This document shows, piece by piece, positions 26,178-36,128 of a DNA stretch of 64,000 nt. A model generated the notes under the pieces. That model was not told the origin of the DNA, did not search any database, and saw only the letters and a program-made list of their open reading frames with translations. A program made the position numbers and the translations under genes. Source of the stretch: Streptomyces sp. CB02261 (GTDB lineage Bacteria; Actinomycetota; Actinomycetes; Streptomycetales; Streptomycetaceae); the NCBI RefSeq assembly GCF_001905665.1, contig NZ_LIVX01000005.1, positions 396,134 to 460,133 on the forward strand, written 5' to 3'. The first letter of the stretch is position 1, and every line of letters starts with the position of its first letter.

Positions 26178-28490
26178 ATGGTGGAACGACGCATGTCCGT
26201 CGCGACGCACTGGGGCAGCTATGTCGCGGTGGTCGATTCCGGTCGGTTGGTGCGCATCGAGCCGAGTGCCGACGATCCCGCACCCTCGCCCATCGGCCCC
26301 GGAATGGTGACAGCCGCCGACGACAGCGCGCGCGTGTTACGCCCCGCGGTGCGCAAGGGCTGGCTGAACGGCCTGCCGCGCGCCTACGACACGGCCAGAG
26401 GCGCGGACGCCTTCGTGGAAGTGAGCTGGGACGAAGCGATCACGCTGGTGAGTGACGAACTGCGTCGAGTGCGTTCGCAGCACGGGGACAGCGCCGTGTT
26501 CGGCGGATCCTATGGCTGGGCGAGTGCGGGCGGGTTCCACAACGCGCAGAGTCAACTCCAGCGGTTTCTGGCGTTGGGCGGGGGATACACCGACTCCCGC
26601 AACACGTACAGCACCGCGGCTCTGGAGGTCATCCTCCCGCATGTGATCGGTGGGCATCCGTGGAGCTACCAGTCCCGGATGCCCATGTGGGACGAGATCG
26701 CCGCGAACTGCGAGCTTGTGGTGGCGTTCGGAGGGCTGGCCCTCAAGAACAGCCAGATCAACCCTGGCGGGCTGGCCAGGCACCAGACGCAGGACCTGCA
26801 GCGCCAGTGCCATGAGGCCGGGGTGCGGTTCGTGAACGTCAGCCCCATCCGCAGCGACGTCGCCGGCTTCCTCGACGCCGAGTGGCTGCCCGTCATCCCC
26901 AACACCGACACCGCCGCGATGCTCGGCATCGCCCACACGATGCTGGTCAACGGGTGGCACGACGAGGACTTCCTTCGCCGGTGCTGCGTCGGTTTCGACC
27001 GCTTCGCCTCCTACCTGGTCGGCGAGCTCGACGGCGTCACGAAGGACGCCGCCTGGGCAGCGGAGATCACGGGCATCAGCCGCGAGGCGATCACCGATCT
27101 CGCTCGCCGCCTCACCACCCAGCGTTCGCTCATCATGGTCAACTACGCGGTGCAACGGGCAGACCACGGCGAACAACCGATCTGGATGTCCGTCGTGCTG
27201 GCCGCCATGGCGGGCTCGATGGGCCGGCCTGGCGGCGGCTGGGGCGCGGGTTACGCGACGATGGACGCGACCGGCGTCGCCAAGGGCCGCCCCTCCGTGG
27301 CGACAGTACCGAAGGTCGACAACCCCGTTCCGGACTTCATCCCGGTCGCCAGGATCGCCGACGCCCTGCTGCATCCGGGCAGGACCATCGACTACGACGG
27401 CCGGCGCCTCACGTTGCCCGAACTCCGCCTGGTCTACTGGTGCGGCGGCAACCCGTTCCACCACCATCAAGACCTGCATCGGTTGACCCGAGCCTGGCAG
27501 ACACCTGACACGGTGGTGGTGCACGAAGCCTGGTGGAACACCACGGCCAAGTTCGCGGACATCGTCCTCCCCGTCGCCACCACCTTGGAGCGCGACGACT
27601 TCGCCGCCGGATTCTCGGATCCCCACCTCGTCGCGATGCCGAAGGTCCGCGAGCCGGAGGGCGAGTCGCGCACCGACCACCAGATCTTCACCGCCCTGGC
27701 CTCCCGCCTCGGATACGAGCAGGAGTTCACGGAGGCGCGTTCCGAACTCGAATGGGTCCGGCACCTCTACGAGCAGACGAGGAGCGAGCTCGGCGACGCC
27801 GCCGCCTTGCCGAGTTTCGACGACTTCTGGCGAAGCTCCACCGCTGAGCTGCCGGCGTTGACCGGACCGTTTCCCGGCAGCTTCGAGGCGCTCCGCTCGG
27901 ATCCGCAGCGTTTTCCCCTGCCGACGCCGTCGGGCGGGATCGAGATCTTCTCCGAGGAGATCGACTCGTTCGGCTACGCCGACTGTGCCGGGCATCCGAA
28001 GTGGTTCGAACCGGTGGAGTGGCTTCACGCTGATCTGGCGGACCGATTCCCGCTGCACCTGATCTCGAATCAGCCCGCCTCGCGCCTGCACAGCCAGTAC
28101 GACAACGGTGGCCACAGCCTCAGTTCGAAGATCCGTGACCGTGAGCCCGTGACGATCAATCCGCTGGACGCCGCGTCGCGCGGCATCGAGAACGGCACGA
28201 TCGTACGCGTCCACAACGACCGCGGCAGCTGTCTCGCGGGCGCAGTCCTGTCGGACGACGTCATGCCAGGCGTCGTACAACTGTCCACGGGCGCGTGGTG
28301 GGATCCGGTCCAGCCGGGCTTGAGCGGAACATTGGACCGCCACGGCAATCCGAACGTTCTCACGGCCGATCGACCGTGCTCGCGCCTGTCGCAAGGACCG
28401 AGTGCCCTCAGTGCGCTGGTCGACGTCGAGTTGTACAGCGATCCGCTTCCTGACGTGCTCGCCTTCACGCCACCAAATCTCGAACAGTGA
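26178..28490 (+). CDS. bisC: Molybdopterin-dependent oxidoreductase, biotin/methionine/DMSO sulfoxide reductase type
   Basis: A 770-residue DMSO-reductase-family enzyme that should reduce S- or N-oxides (biotin sulfoxide, methionine sulfoxide or similar). It lacks the N-terminal CxxC iron-sulfur segment of nitrate and formate enzymes, and begins directly with THWGSY as in BisC/TorA. The molybdenum ligand is the Ser in GGSYGWASAG near residue 112. Other family blocks are NTYSTAALEVILPHVIGG, WGGNPFHHHQ-like YWCGGNPFHHHQD, HEAWWN and the C-terminal GTLDRHGNPNVLT. There is no twin-arginine signal, so it is cytoplasmic as in BisC rather than periplasmic as in TorA. No cytochrome partner is nearby. 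The symbol rests on family resemblance only. Confidence 0.85.
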   Translation: MVERRMSVATHWGSYVAVVDSGRLVRIEPSADDPAPSPIGPGMVTAADDSARVLRPAVRKGWLNGLPRAYDTARGADAFVEVSWDEAITLVSDELRRVRSQHGDSAVFGGSYGWASAGGFHNAQSQLQRFLALGGGYTDSRNTYSTAALEVILPHVIGGHPWSYQSRMPMWDEIAANCELVVAFGGLALKNSQINPGGLARHQTQDLQRQCHEAGVRFVNVSPIRSDVAGFLDAEWLPVIPNTDTAAMLGIAHTMLVNGWHDEDFLRRCCVGFDRFASYLVGELDGVTKDAAWAAEITGISREAITDLARRLTTQRSLIMVNYAVQRADHGEQPIWMSVVLAAMAGSMGRPGGGWGAGYATMDATGVAKGRPSVATVPKVDNPVPDFIPVARIADALLHPGRTIDYDGRRLTLPELRLVYWCGGNPFHHHQDLHRLTRAWQTPDTVVVHEAWWNTTAKFADIVLPVATTLERDDFAAGFSDPHLVAMPKVREPEGESRTDHQIFTALASRLGYEQEFTEARSELEWVRHLYEQTRSELGDAAALPSFDDFWRSSTAELPALTGPFPGSFEALRSDPQRFPLPTPSGGIEIFSEEIDSFGYADCAGHPKWFEPVEWLHADLADRFPLHLISNQPASRLHSQYDNGGHSLSSKIRDREPVTINPLDAASRGIENGTIVRVHNDRGSCLAGAVLSDDVMPGVVQLSTGAWWDPVQPGLSGTLDRHGNPNVLTADRPCSRLSQGPSALSALVDVELYSDPLPDVLAFTPPNLEQ

Positions 28491-28627
28491 CGCGAACGTT
28501 CTCTCCCTCGTCCGGCACGTCTCCGTATGACGCCAATCGTCAAGCGCGTAGCGGGCCGGCCCGGGCGTCGAGAGGCTCTCACTTGCCTGTTTGCGCGCAC
28601 GTAATGGCGTGAATACTGTGCGTAGTC

Positions 28628-29179
28628 GTGACTGCACTTCAAGACCTCAAGTACGGCCAATGGTTCAGGGGCGCCGACGTCGACGGCGACGGGTTCATCA
28701 CCCAGCGGGACGTCCGCATGATGAGCGAGCGTTACATCGCCGCCCGAGGCAGCGCGCCGGACTCCGCGACCGCCCGCATGCTCACCGAGGGGATGGACGG
28801 GTTCTGGACGAACGTGATCGCCCCGATGGATCAGGACGGGGATGGGAAGGTCGATCTGCGGGAGATGACCGAAGGGTTCATGCGGGTCCTGATCGACCCC
28901 GCCCAGTACCCGGAACAGATCGAACCGGTGACCAACTGCTTCTTCGACCTCGTCGATCTCAACGAAGACGGCAAGATCGACCAGGCGGAGTTCCAGCAGA
29001 TGTTCGACTCGGTCGCCGGCGTTCCCGGTGAGGACTGCGCCGCGGTCTTCGCCGCACTGGACCGGGACGGCTCCGGTGCGCTGGACCGCGCCGAATTCCA
29101 CCAGGCCGTGACGGAGTTCTTCTACGGCAACGACCCGGACGCTCCTGCCAATCACCTCTTCGGCAGGATCGCCGGCTGA
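28628..29179 (+). CDS. EF-hand calcium-binding protein (calerythrin-like)
   Basis: A 183-residue cytoplasmic calcium-binding protein starting at GTG. Four EF-hand loops are intact or nearly so: DVDGDGFITQRD near residue 17, DQDGDGKVDLRE near 68, DLNEDGKIDQAE near 111 and DRDGSGALDRAE near 144. The layout and length match calerythrin and related streptomycete proteins, which buffer calcium or respond to it. It differs from the protein near 0.2 kb by having a functional-looking fourth loop. Monocistronic. Confidence 0.92.
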   Translation: MTALQDLKYGQWFRGADVDGDGFITQRDVRMMSERYIAARGSAPDSATARMLTEGMDGFWTNVIAPMDQDGDGKVDLREMTEGFMRVLIDPAQYPEQIEPVTNCFFDLVDLNEDGKIDQAEFQQMFDSVAGVPGEDCAAVFAALDRDGSGALDRAEFHQAVTEFFYGNDPDAPANHLFGRIAG

Positions 29180-29480
29180 CGACCTCCCGTACGGCCCGGG
29201 ACCCGCGCGCCCCCACCACTGCTGGTGTGGGCGCGCGGCGCGAGGACGCTGTGGGGCAGGTGCCCGTGGGCATGGCATGGTGCGAATGCGACGCTCCGTC
29301 ATGACGGTTGTCACCCTTGGCCTTCGTGGCTCGTGCAGTCGAGGCTCCCGAGGTCGACTGCGCGGGTGTCGGCGGGCTGGAGGTCGCATACGGGGGAGTT
29401 CGACGCCGGGGGTTGCGTCAACAGGTCGCGGTCCTGCCCTCGCAGGACCCCCTCCTGCGAGGCGTACCGGCGCGCGTGGA

Positions 29481-30161
29481 TCACCAGTCGACGTGCGCGG
29501 TGATCCATCTCGCGAGGCCGTCTTCGTCTTCCTCGGGCGGCAGCTCAGGTCCGCAGCTGAGCGGGGTCAAGGACAGCTGGAGGTGGGTGAGGTAGCCGTA
29601 CGGGCCGTTGTCCGACGCCGGTCCGAGGACCAGCGCGTGGGTAGGGGTGCGCCAGACACGGTGTGTCAGCGCGGGGCCGGTGACCACGGCCGCGGTGGAC
29701 ACGATCGTGCGCTCCGGACCTGAACCGAGGCACTCGGTCACGGCCTGAGCCGCTCGGGCGAGCACGCCCTCGCAGTCCAGGTCGGTGCCCGGCCGGCAGC
29801 CGCTCCAGCCGGGCAGCTTCTGCCAGTCGTCCATGAGGCCGTACAGCCACGGCCCGTTGCCCGTGTGCCCGTCGTCGTCATCCGGATCGACGGGGTAGAC
29901 CTCGCCGAAGACCAGGAAGTGCCGGACGTCCGGGTGGCCGAACGGGATGTAGCCCTCGGTGCACAGCACATGCCCGTGCCCGGTGCGCAGGGAGTCACAG
30001 ACCAGATAGTGCTCCCAGCTCCACCCGCGCTGCCGGACCACCGCCTCGACTACGTCGTCGGGAACCTGCGGCTCAGCAGGCAGAGCCAGAAGCTCGGCGA
30101 CAGCCGCCGCGGTCAGCGGCCAGTGAGCGAGGGCGTGTACGGGGGTCGGCGCGCGCTCCAC
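29481..30161 (-). CDS. Hypothetical protein
   Basis: A 226-residue soluble protein with typical local codon use. Visible segments are RQRGWSWEHYLVCDSLRTGH, GHPDVRHFLVFGEVYPVD, WLYGLMDDWQKLPGWSGCRP and a C-terminal acidic stretch (PPEEDEDGLARWITAHV). It has four cysteines and many tryptophans. No family recognised, no signal or membrane segment. The aspartate-rich DPDDDDG loop near residue 92 is not a classical calcium motif. Confidence 0.7.
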   Translation of the reverse strand: MERAPTPVHALAHWPLTAAAVAELLALPAEPQVPDDVVEAVVRQRGWSWEHYLVCDSLRTGHGHVLCTEGYIPFGHPDVRHFLVFGEVYPVDPDDDDGHTGNGPWLYGLMDDWQKLPGWSGCRPGTDLDCEGVLARAAQAVTECLGSGPERTIVSTAAVVTGPALTHRVWRTPTHALVLGPASDNGPYGYLTHLQLSLTPLSCGPELPPEEDEDGLARWITAHVDW

Positions 30162-31123
30162 AGGTCAGCCCCGCTCGGGATCGCGGGAGGTGAGGGCGGG
30201 CCGAGCCATGACGGCCGGGTGGAAGCCGCGTTCGATGATCACCCCCACAGCCTAGGGCGGGCAAAGGCAGGGCGAACCGGAGACGCCCCCGAAAGCCGGA
30301 TGCCGGCTCGGCGAGGGGCTCGCGTCACAGGAGAGCGGCCGTTCTGCGCCACGCTCCGCTCGCCATCGACGACGAGTACACCCGTACACGCCAGTTCCTC
30401 GGCTCGGGCACCTGCCCGACCTGAGCGGCACACGCTGAATCTGCCCGAGCGTCGCGGGCCGACCGGATGGCATCCGAGATACGGCGGCGGTGGTAGCCGC
30501 AGATTCGGGCCAAGGCACGAAAGGCCGCCGCCGCGACGGCCGGCTTCCTGGCGGACGTCCGGGTCCGGTTGGATTTGCCGTGGCGCCGGACACGACCGCC
30601 GGCGCCCTCCCGCGCCACCTCACCCTCGCCCTCCCGCCCGAGCGCAACGCCCGCCTCCTCGACGCCCGGGACACCGGCGCCATCGACCGCGAACTCCAGC
30701 AGACGGCGGCCGACGTCCTGGGAGGGGACTCCTTCCAGCGAGGCGGCCGACGCGTTCACGGCCGAGCTGACCGACATCGAGCAGGCACGTCGAGTTCGAG
30801 CTGCAGTCGACGCCCAGACGTCTTCAGGGAGACGGCCCAGTGAGCCGACGCACGACAGCTGTCGCCTGGTCGCCGAGCCCGAGGAGGCTGCCCTGGCGTC
30901 CGGCTCGCCTCACCCGCCGCCGAACAAGCCCAGCATCGTCCTCGGCCTCGGAGGGGCCTCGTACCCTGGCACCTGAGGAACCGCGGCCCGACCCGCCGCC
31001 GGGCGTACGGGGGAGCGCGGCGGCGCCCGTGGGTCGAACGCCTGACTCCCGGCCGCCTGCCCGAAAGGATGAACGGCGCCCGTCGACGGCGTTTCGCCCC
31101 GGTGCTGCCGTCACCCTGCTGAC
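30162..31123. other. Decayed or non-coding stretch
   Basis: About 960 bases without an intact gene. Around 30580-30730 the plus strand has a short coding-like piece (HLTLALPPERNARLLDARDT, then RELQQTAADVLGG). It breaks into other frames near 30740-30830, so it may be the relic of a gene I cannot identify. Confidence 0.35.
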
Positions 31124-33100
31124 GTGCGCAAGGAGCTCGAATACAGGGTCCCGCCCCAGCGGCCGTCCCATCCCGTGGCCGTCCCGGCCCCGCCTACCCC
31201 CGGCCCGCCCCGGCACCGGCCCGCGCCGTCGCTGCGGGACCGGACGCGGTACTGGGTCGACCGGACCGTGGTGAAGGGCATGACCACGGTCGCGGGCTGG
31301 CTCGCACTGGTCTGCCTGGCTGTGGTGGCACCGGCGAGCGCACTCCTCGTCTGGACCGACAGCCGCTCGCCCGACACCGTCCAGGGCAAGATGGCGACCG
31401 TCTGGCGGACCGTCGGCCAGACCCTCCGGCTCGGTGGCGAGGTCGGCCCGCCGTTGCGGATCGTCCTCTCCGTCCTGCTGGCCCTCGTCTCCCTCCTCTA
31501 CGTCTCCACCCTCGTCGGCCTCGTCACCACCGCGATCACCGACCGGTTGTCCGAGCTCCAGCGCGGCCAGTCGACGGTCGTGGAGCGCGGCCACTCACTG
31601 GTCCTCGGTTGGTCCGAGCAGACCCCGACGCTCGTCGCCGAGCTGCTCGCCGCTCACGCCCAGCGGCGGAACAGCGCGGTCGTGGTCCTCGCCGACCGCG
31701 ACAAGCTCGACATGGAGCGGGAGCTGCGGGCGGTCGTCACCGCCGCTGGCGTCCGGCGCGTCCGGCTGCTCTGCCGCCGGGGCCGCCCCGCCGACCCGGC
31801 GGCTCTCGCCCGCGTCAGCCCGGCCGCCGCCGGGGCCGTCGTGGTGCTGCCGCCGGACACCCCCGAGGCCGACACCCAGGTCGTCAAGACGCTGCTCGCG
31901 CTGCGGGCCGTGGTCGGTGACGTGCGCCCGGTACGGGTCGTGGCGGCGGTCCGGCAGACCCGGCACGTCGCCACCGCCCGGCTCGCGGCCGGGCCCGGCG
32001 CGGTCGTCCTCGACGTCGACGGCATCGCGGCCCGGATTCTCGTCCAGTGCGTCCTCGAACCCGGACTGTCGCGCGTCCTGGAGGATCTGCTCGACTTCGC
32101 CGGTGCCGAGCTGCACGTCCACCGCGTCCCCGGGCTCTGCGGCCGCACCTTCGCGGAGCTGCGGGCGGCCTGCGCGGACGCATGCGTGGTGGGCCTCGTA
32201 CGCCCGGACGGCTCGCCGCTCCTCAACCCGCCGCCGCGAACCGTCCTCGGCCCCGGCGACGCCGTGATCGTCCTGGCCGAGGACGAGACCCCACCGACCT
32301 GGCACGAGACCCCACCGACCTGGAACGCGACCCCTCCGACCCAGGACGAGACCCCACCGACCTGGAACGCACCCCCGGCGCCACCGCTCCCGCCGCCCTC
32401 GCCCGCGAAGGCCCCGACCGCCGCCGACATCCGCGCCGCCCCCCGCCGCGTCCTCGTCCTCGGCTGGAACCGGCGCGGCCCGGAGATCGTCGACGGCCTC
32501 GCCCGCAACGGCTGGGAGACGGTCCGTGAGGAGAGCCTTCCCGCCCCTGATCCCGCCCACCGCGTCCTCGTCCTCGGCGGTCCCGACGACCACCCCGACC
32601 CCGACGAGTACACCCTGGTCACCCTTCTCCGGCTCCGCGCCGCCGAGCATGAGGCGGGCCGCCGGACCCTCACCGTCGCCGAACTGACGGACGCCCACCA
32701 CCGCCCCCTCGCCCCGGCCGGCCCGCACACGGACCTCGTGGTCGGCGGATGGCTCGTCGGCCTGCTCATGGCGCAGGTCTCCCAGACCGCCGAACTCGCG
32801 GCAGCCTTCGACGAGCTCTTCTCCCCGGCGGGCAACGCGGTCCGCCTCCGCCCCGCCACCGACTACGTCCCCGAGGGGACCGAGGCGCCCTTCGCCATGC
32901 TCATCGAGGCCGCCGGACGGCAGGGTGCCACCGCCCTCGGCTACCGCCCCGGCGATTCCCGGGTCCCGCTCCTCAACCCGCCGAAGACCGGAGCGCGCCG
33001 TTGGTCGTGCGAGGACACCCTGATCGTCGTCGCCACGGCCGAAACCCTCCAGCCCCACGAGGGCCCTGCCAGGCCGGCCCATACCCCGATCCTTCCCTGA
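31124..33100 (+). CDS. CASTOR/POLLUX-type ion channel protein
   Basis: A 658-residue membrane protein. Two hydrophobic helices near residues 55-77 and 105-128 flank a short pore-like segment. They are followed by two Rossmann-like RCK/TrkA-N modules (SLVLGWSEQTPTLVAELLAA near 157 and VLVLGWNRRGPEIVDGLARN near 443). The spacing and the GW(S/N) start of each module match the Castor/Pollux family of potassium or calcium-permeable channels known from plants and actinobacteria. Between the modules sits a Pro/Thr/Trp-rich linker made of four seven-residue units. The GTG start follows a weak ribosome site. No operon partners. Ion specificity cannot be told. Confidence 0.85.
   Translation: MRKELEYRVPPQRPSHPVAVPAPPTPGPPRHRPAPSLRDRTRYWVDRTVVKGMTTVAGWLALVCLAVVAPASALLVWTDSRSPDTVQGKMATVWRTVGQTLRLGGEVGPPLRIVLSVLLALVSLLYVSTLVGLVTTAITDRLSELQRGQSTVVERGHSLVLGWSEQTPTLVAELLAAHAQRRNSAVVVLADRDKLDMERELRAVVTAAGVRRVRLLCRRGRPADPAALARVSPAAAGAVVVLPPDTPEADTQVVKTLLALRAVVGDVRPVRVVAAVRQTRHVATARLAAGPGAVVLDVDGIAARILVQCVLEPGLSRVLEDLLDFAGAELHVHRVPGLCGRTFAELRAACADACVVGLVRPDGSPLLNPPPRTVLGPGDAVIVLAEDETPPTWHETPPTWNATPPTQDETPPTWNAPPAPPLPPPSPAKAPTAADIRAAPRRVLVLGWNRRGPEIVDGLARNGWETVREESLPAPDPAHRVLVLGGPDDHPDPDEYTLVTLLRLRAAEHEAGRRTLTVAELTDAHHRPLAPAGPHTDLVVGGWLVGLLMAQVSQTAELAAAFDELFSPAGNAVRLRPATDYVPEGTEAPFAMLIEAAGRQGATALGYRPGDSRVPLLNPPKTGARRWSCEDTLIVVATAETLQPHEGPARPAHTPILP
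32285..32368 (+). repeat. Four 21-bp units encoding E-T-P-P-T-W-(N/H)
   Basis: Tandem repeats in the channel gene giving ETPPTWH, ETPPTWN, ATPPTQD and ETPPTWN. They form the linker between the two RCK-like modules, and the DNA units are nearly identical, unlike the TTGE repeat near 2.3 kb. Confidence 0.9.
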
Positions 33101-33313
33101 GTCGGCGCGGAAAGGCGCCGGAAGGCGCGGAACGCGCGAGACGGCGTCGGCGGGATCAGGAAGAAGCCGAGGAGTGCGGACGGGGTGGGTGGAGGCCGAC
33201 GGCAACGCGATCGGGTCGGCGTCGCGCGTTCCCGGCGCGGCCTGGCCGCGTACCGGCACGAAGCCTCTCTAGCCCTCTACTCCGGTGGTGGCATCCGCGA
33301 GATGTCCGGTCCT

Positions 33314-34465
33314 TTATCGGTTCGGACTGCGGAAGAAGGCGAGCGTCTTCGTGAGGCCTTTCAGGGGTGAGGTCCCCTGCTCGGCCGCAGCCGGCGTCGG
33401 TGTCCGGCCCGCGTCGCTGCCGCTGGTCGTCTCGGCGAGCGCGGCGAGCGCCGACTCGGCCGCTTCACGGTACAGGTCACAGGATTCCGTCATGGCCTCA
33501 AGCGCCTTGGCGTACCTGGTGACCATGGCCCGTGCGTGGACGAGCTCCTCGTCCGGGGTGAGCAGGTGCCAGCCTTGGCGCAGTCGCGTCAGGACCTGTT
33601 CGGCGTCGGGCGACAGCGGTCGCGGCAGCGAGGCGAACTGCACGATCGTCTGGAGGAGTTCGGTCGGCTCCGTACCGTCCAGGAAGACATCGCGTACGGT
33701 GAAGCGCTCCGCGTCGTAGCCCGGGACCTGCGGCATCGAGGGCAGAACGACGGCCCCTCCGCGCGGTAGCCCCACGCCCAGCTCACGCTTCATCGCGAAG
33801 TCGACGATCAGCGCCTGCTCCGGCGTGGCCCGGTGCTCGACCACCTGGTGCCGCAGGCTCGGTGGCAGGAACGCCGTGATCGGCCGCCGCCCCCGCGCGT
33901 CCGGCGTCATCGCCTCGTGCACCACGACATGGATGGACCAGCTCTGCCGGGTGCATTCCCGCAGCAGCCGCCGCAACTCGCCGTCTTCCTTCGGAAGGTG
34001 GTTCGTCCTCCGCAGACGCACGCCCGGCACCCACTCGTGATCCCAGGCGACCTGGTCACTGTCGGGCCAGAACACGGTGGCGGGTGAGGGCCAGTTCGCT
34101 TCCCATGCCCGCTCCGCCTCGGCGGCGAGCACCCAGGTGACGCCCTCGGCCTGGACGCGGCGGGACTCCGGCTCGTACGTGGTCAGTTGAGCGCGCACGG
34201 TGACACCGTCGGCCACGCGCCAGCGGGCCTCGAAGATGCGCCGGGCAGACGGGCCCGCATCGGCGGACTCGTCCCGAGGGAACAGATCGGTCGAGCGGGC
34301 CGCCTCGACCGGGTCGAGGTCCAGGAAGTCATCGATCACCCCCGCGGCCTTGAGGGCGAGCAGGTTGCGCCGCACGTCCCGCTCGGCCTCGGGCCCGAGG
34401 TGACGCCCACGCCCGAGCCACACGGTGTCGGGGACAGTGGTCGATGAAGAGCTGCTCTTGGCCAT
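33314..34465 (-). CDS. Hypothetical protein
   Basis: A 383-residue soluble protein without a family I recognise. The N-terminus (MAKSSSSSTTVPDTVWLGRG) is Ser-rich, and a central alpha/beta domain includes TWVLAAEAERAWEANWPSPA and WSIHVVVHEAMTPDARGRR. The C-terminal region reads LLTPDEELVHARAMVTRYAK followed by an Ala/Thr-rich tail. No membrane segments. The start chosen avoids a long low-complexity upstream extension. It is transcribed alone, between the channel gene and the KAS II gene. Confidence 0.7.
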   Translation of the reverse strand: MAKSSSSSTTVPDTVWLGRGRHLGPEAERDVRRNLLALKAAGVIDDFLDLDPVEAARSTDLFPRDESADAGPSARRIFEARWRVADGVTVRAQLTTYEPESRRVQAEGVTWVLAAEAERAWEANWPSPATVFWPDSDQVAWDHEWVPGVRLRRTNHLPKEDGELRRLLRECTRQSWSIHVVVHEAMTPDARGRRPITAFLPPSLRHQVVEHRATPEQALIVDFAMKRELGVGLPRGGAVVLPSMPQVPGYDAERFTVRDVFLDGTEPTELLQTIVQFASLPRPLSPDAEQVLTRLRQGWHLLTPDEELVHARAMVTRYAKALEAMTESCDLYREAAESALAALAETTSGSDAGRTPTPAAAEQGTSPLKGLTKTLAFFRSPNR

Positions 34466-34810
34466 GGAACCGTCCAGGTGGGTGATCAGTGCTCGACCAG
34501 TATGGTCCGCGGTCCGAGCGGCGGAGTCCATCGGCCCGCACCGGCCAGATCCGGCAGGCTTCCCATCACCCACCCCGGACTCCCCGAGGGCGGTCACGTC
34601 AGCCGGTTCGAGGCATCCGACCTCTCCGACCGCCATCACGGCCGCTCGGGCCACCCGCATCGGTCGCCTGGCCCGGCGGGCTGGGAGCACCGCCTCGGCT
34701 CGAGCGGCCTGCATGAGGGTGAACTGCGCAGCAGGCCGTCCCGTCACTGCGTACCGTCGGCGGCTGCGGCCGTGGAGCACCAGGGCACGGTGCGTTCGTG
34801 TGCGCCTCAG
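34466..34810. other. Non-coding gap
   Basis: Upstream of the hypothetical gene and downstream of the KAS II gene, both on the minus strand. It presumably holds a promoter; no gene or strong hairpin seen. Confidence 0.35.
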
Positions 34811-36085
34811 TCATGGGGTCGTCGAGGCGGGACGGGACGCATGGGGTCGTGCGCAGGTGACGATGAGAGAGACGTTCTGCCCACCGAAGCCGAAGGAATT
34901 GCTGAGCACCGCCTCCTGGGGGTCGTCTCGGCGCTCTGCGACGATGTCGAGATCGATGTCGGGATCGACACCCGCCGAGGTGAGGTTCCGGGTCGGTGGG
35001 ATGACGCCGTGCTCCACGCTGAGAATGGCGATGAGTGCTTCGATCGCGCCGGCGGCGCCGAAGAGGTGGCCGAGTGCCGCCTTGGGGGCTGTCACGGTGG
35101 CGCGGCCGAAGACCTGCCTGATCGCACGCGCCTCGGCGATGTCGCCGACCGGAGTGCCGGTGGCATGCGCGTTGATGTGGCTGATCCGCTCGGGAGTCGA
35201 ACCGGCTTGCGCGAGGGCCTTCCGCATCGCGGAGATCTGACCGGAGCCGTCTGCGGCGGGCGCTGTGATGTGGTGAGCGTCGGCGGCGATGCCGGCGCCG
35301 GCGAGCACCGCGTGGACGCGCGCGCCCCGGGCGCGCGCATGCTCGGCGCTTTCCAGCACCACGACGGCCGCGCCTTCGCTGAGCACGAATCCGCTGCGGT
35401 CCGCGGCGAACGGCCGGGACGCGGAGGCGGGTTCGCCGGTGTGCCGCGACAGTGCCTGTGCCTGGGCGAAGCCGGCAACGGTGATCGGTGTGATCGCGGC
35501 CTCGGTCCCGCCCGCGATGACCACGTCCGCCTCGCCCGCGCGGATGAGCCTGGCTCCGAGGGCGATCGCCTCGGCCCCGGAAGAGCAGGCCGAGACGGGC
35601 GTGTAGACACCGGCCTGCGCACCGTACTCGATGCTGATCAGCGCCGCCGCCGCATTGGGCATGAGCATCGGGACCGTGCGTGGCGAGACGCGCCGAGACC
35701 CGGTCGCCTCCAGCACGTCGTCCTCTTTCAAGAGCGTCTGTACGCCGCCGATCCCCGTGCCGACCGCCGCTGCGAGCCGGTCCGGGTCCACCTCCGGGGC
35801 ACCGGCATCGGCCCAGGCTTCAGCTGCTGCGACCAAGGCCGCCTGCTGTGAGCGGTCGAGCCGCCTTGCCTGCACCCGCGGCAACAACTCGGCGGGGTCG
35901 ATCGCCATCGTCCCCGCGACCGTCTCGGGAAGACCGGCATCTTCGTGGCCGCGCAGGATGCCGCCATTGATGCCGCCACGAATGCCGGATTCGCCGGCAA
36001 GCAGTGCGTCCCACGTGGACGGCACGTCTGGCCCCAACGGTGTGATCGCGCCGAGTCCGGTCACGACGACTTCAGTCCGGTCCAT
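34811..36085 (-). CDS. Beta-ketoacyl-ACP synthase II (FabF-like), orphan
   Basis: A 424-residue condensing enzyme that extends acyl chains on acyl carrier protein by decarboxylative Claisen condensation. The catalytic triad is complete: Cys in VSACSSGAEAI near residue 165, His in INAHATGTPVGD near 305 and His in KAALGHLFGAAGA near 342. The glycine-rich end NSFGFGGQNVSL is present. No ACP, malonyl transferase or reductase gene is adjacent, so it is not part of a standard fab or polyketide cluster. It is divergent from a TetR gene with two perfect operators between, so its expression is probably conditional. The start is supported by GGAAGG upstream. Confidence 0.93.
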   Translation of the reverse strand: MDRTEVVVTGLGAITPLGPDVPSTWDALLAGESGIRGGINGGILRGHEDAGLPETVAGTMAIDPAELLPRVQARRLDRSQQAALVAAAEAWADAGAPEVDPDRLAAAVGTGIGGVQTLLKEDDVLEATGSRRVSPRTVPMLMPNAAAALISIEYGAQAGVYTPVSACSSGAEAIALGARLIRAGEADVVIAGGTEAAITPITVAGFAQAQALSRHTGEPASASRPFAADRSGFVLSEGAAVVVLESAEHARARGARVHAVLAGAGIAADAHHITAPAADGSGQISAMRKALAQAGSTPERISHINAHATGTPVGDIAEARAIRQVFGRATVTAPKAALGHLFGAAGAIEALIAILSVEHGVIPPTRNLTSAGVDPDIDLDIVAERRDDPQEAVLSNSFGFGGQNVSLIVTCARPHASRPASTTP

Positions 36086-36100
36086 GCCCTTCCACCTTTC

Positions 36101-36115
36101 TTGTATGCGATACAA
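36101..36115. promoter_or_regulatory. Candidate TetR operator A
   Basis: Perfect inverted repeat TTGTAT-GCG-ATACAA, 15 bases upstream of the KAS II start codon. The same TTGTAT/ATACAA arms recur in operator B. Confidence 0.8.
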
Positions 36116-36128
36116 GCGCATGTCGTTG

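Noticed and set aside
26337-28637. Open frame opposite the molybdoenzyme gene.
   Set aside because: Pure antisense shadow; the plus strand encodes a full BisC-type enzyme.
34811-36085. KAS II considered as part of a type II polyketide cluster.
   Set aside because: No chain-length factor, ACP, ketoreductase or cyclase nearby; the SRPBCC gene is 22 kb away and unrelated in context.
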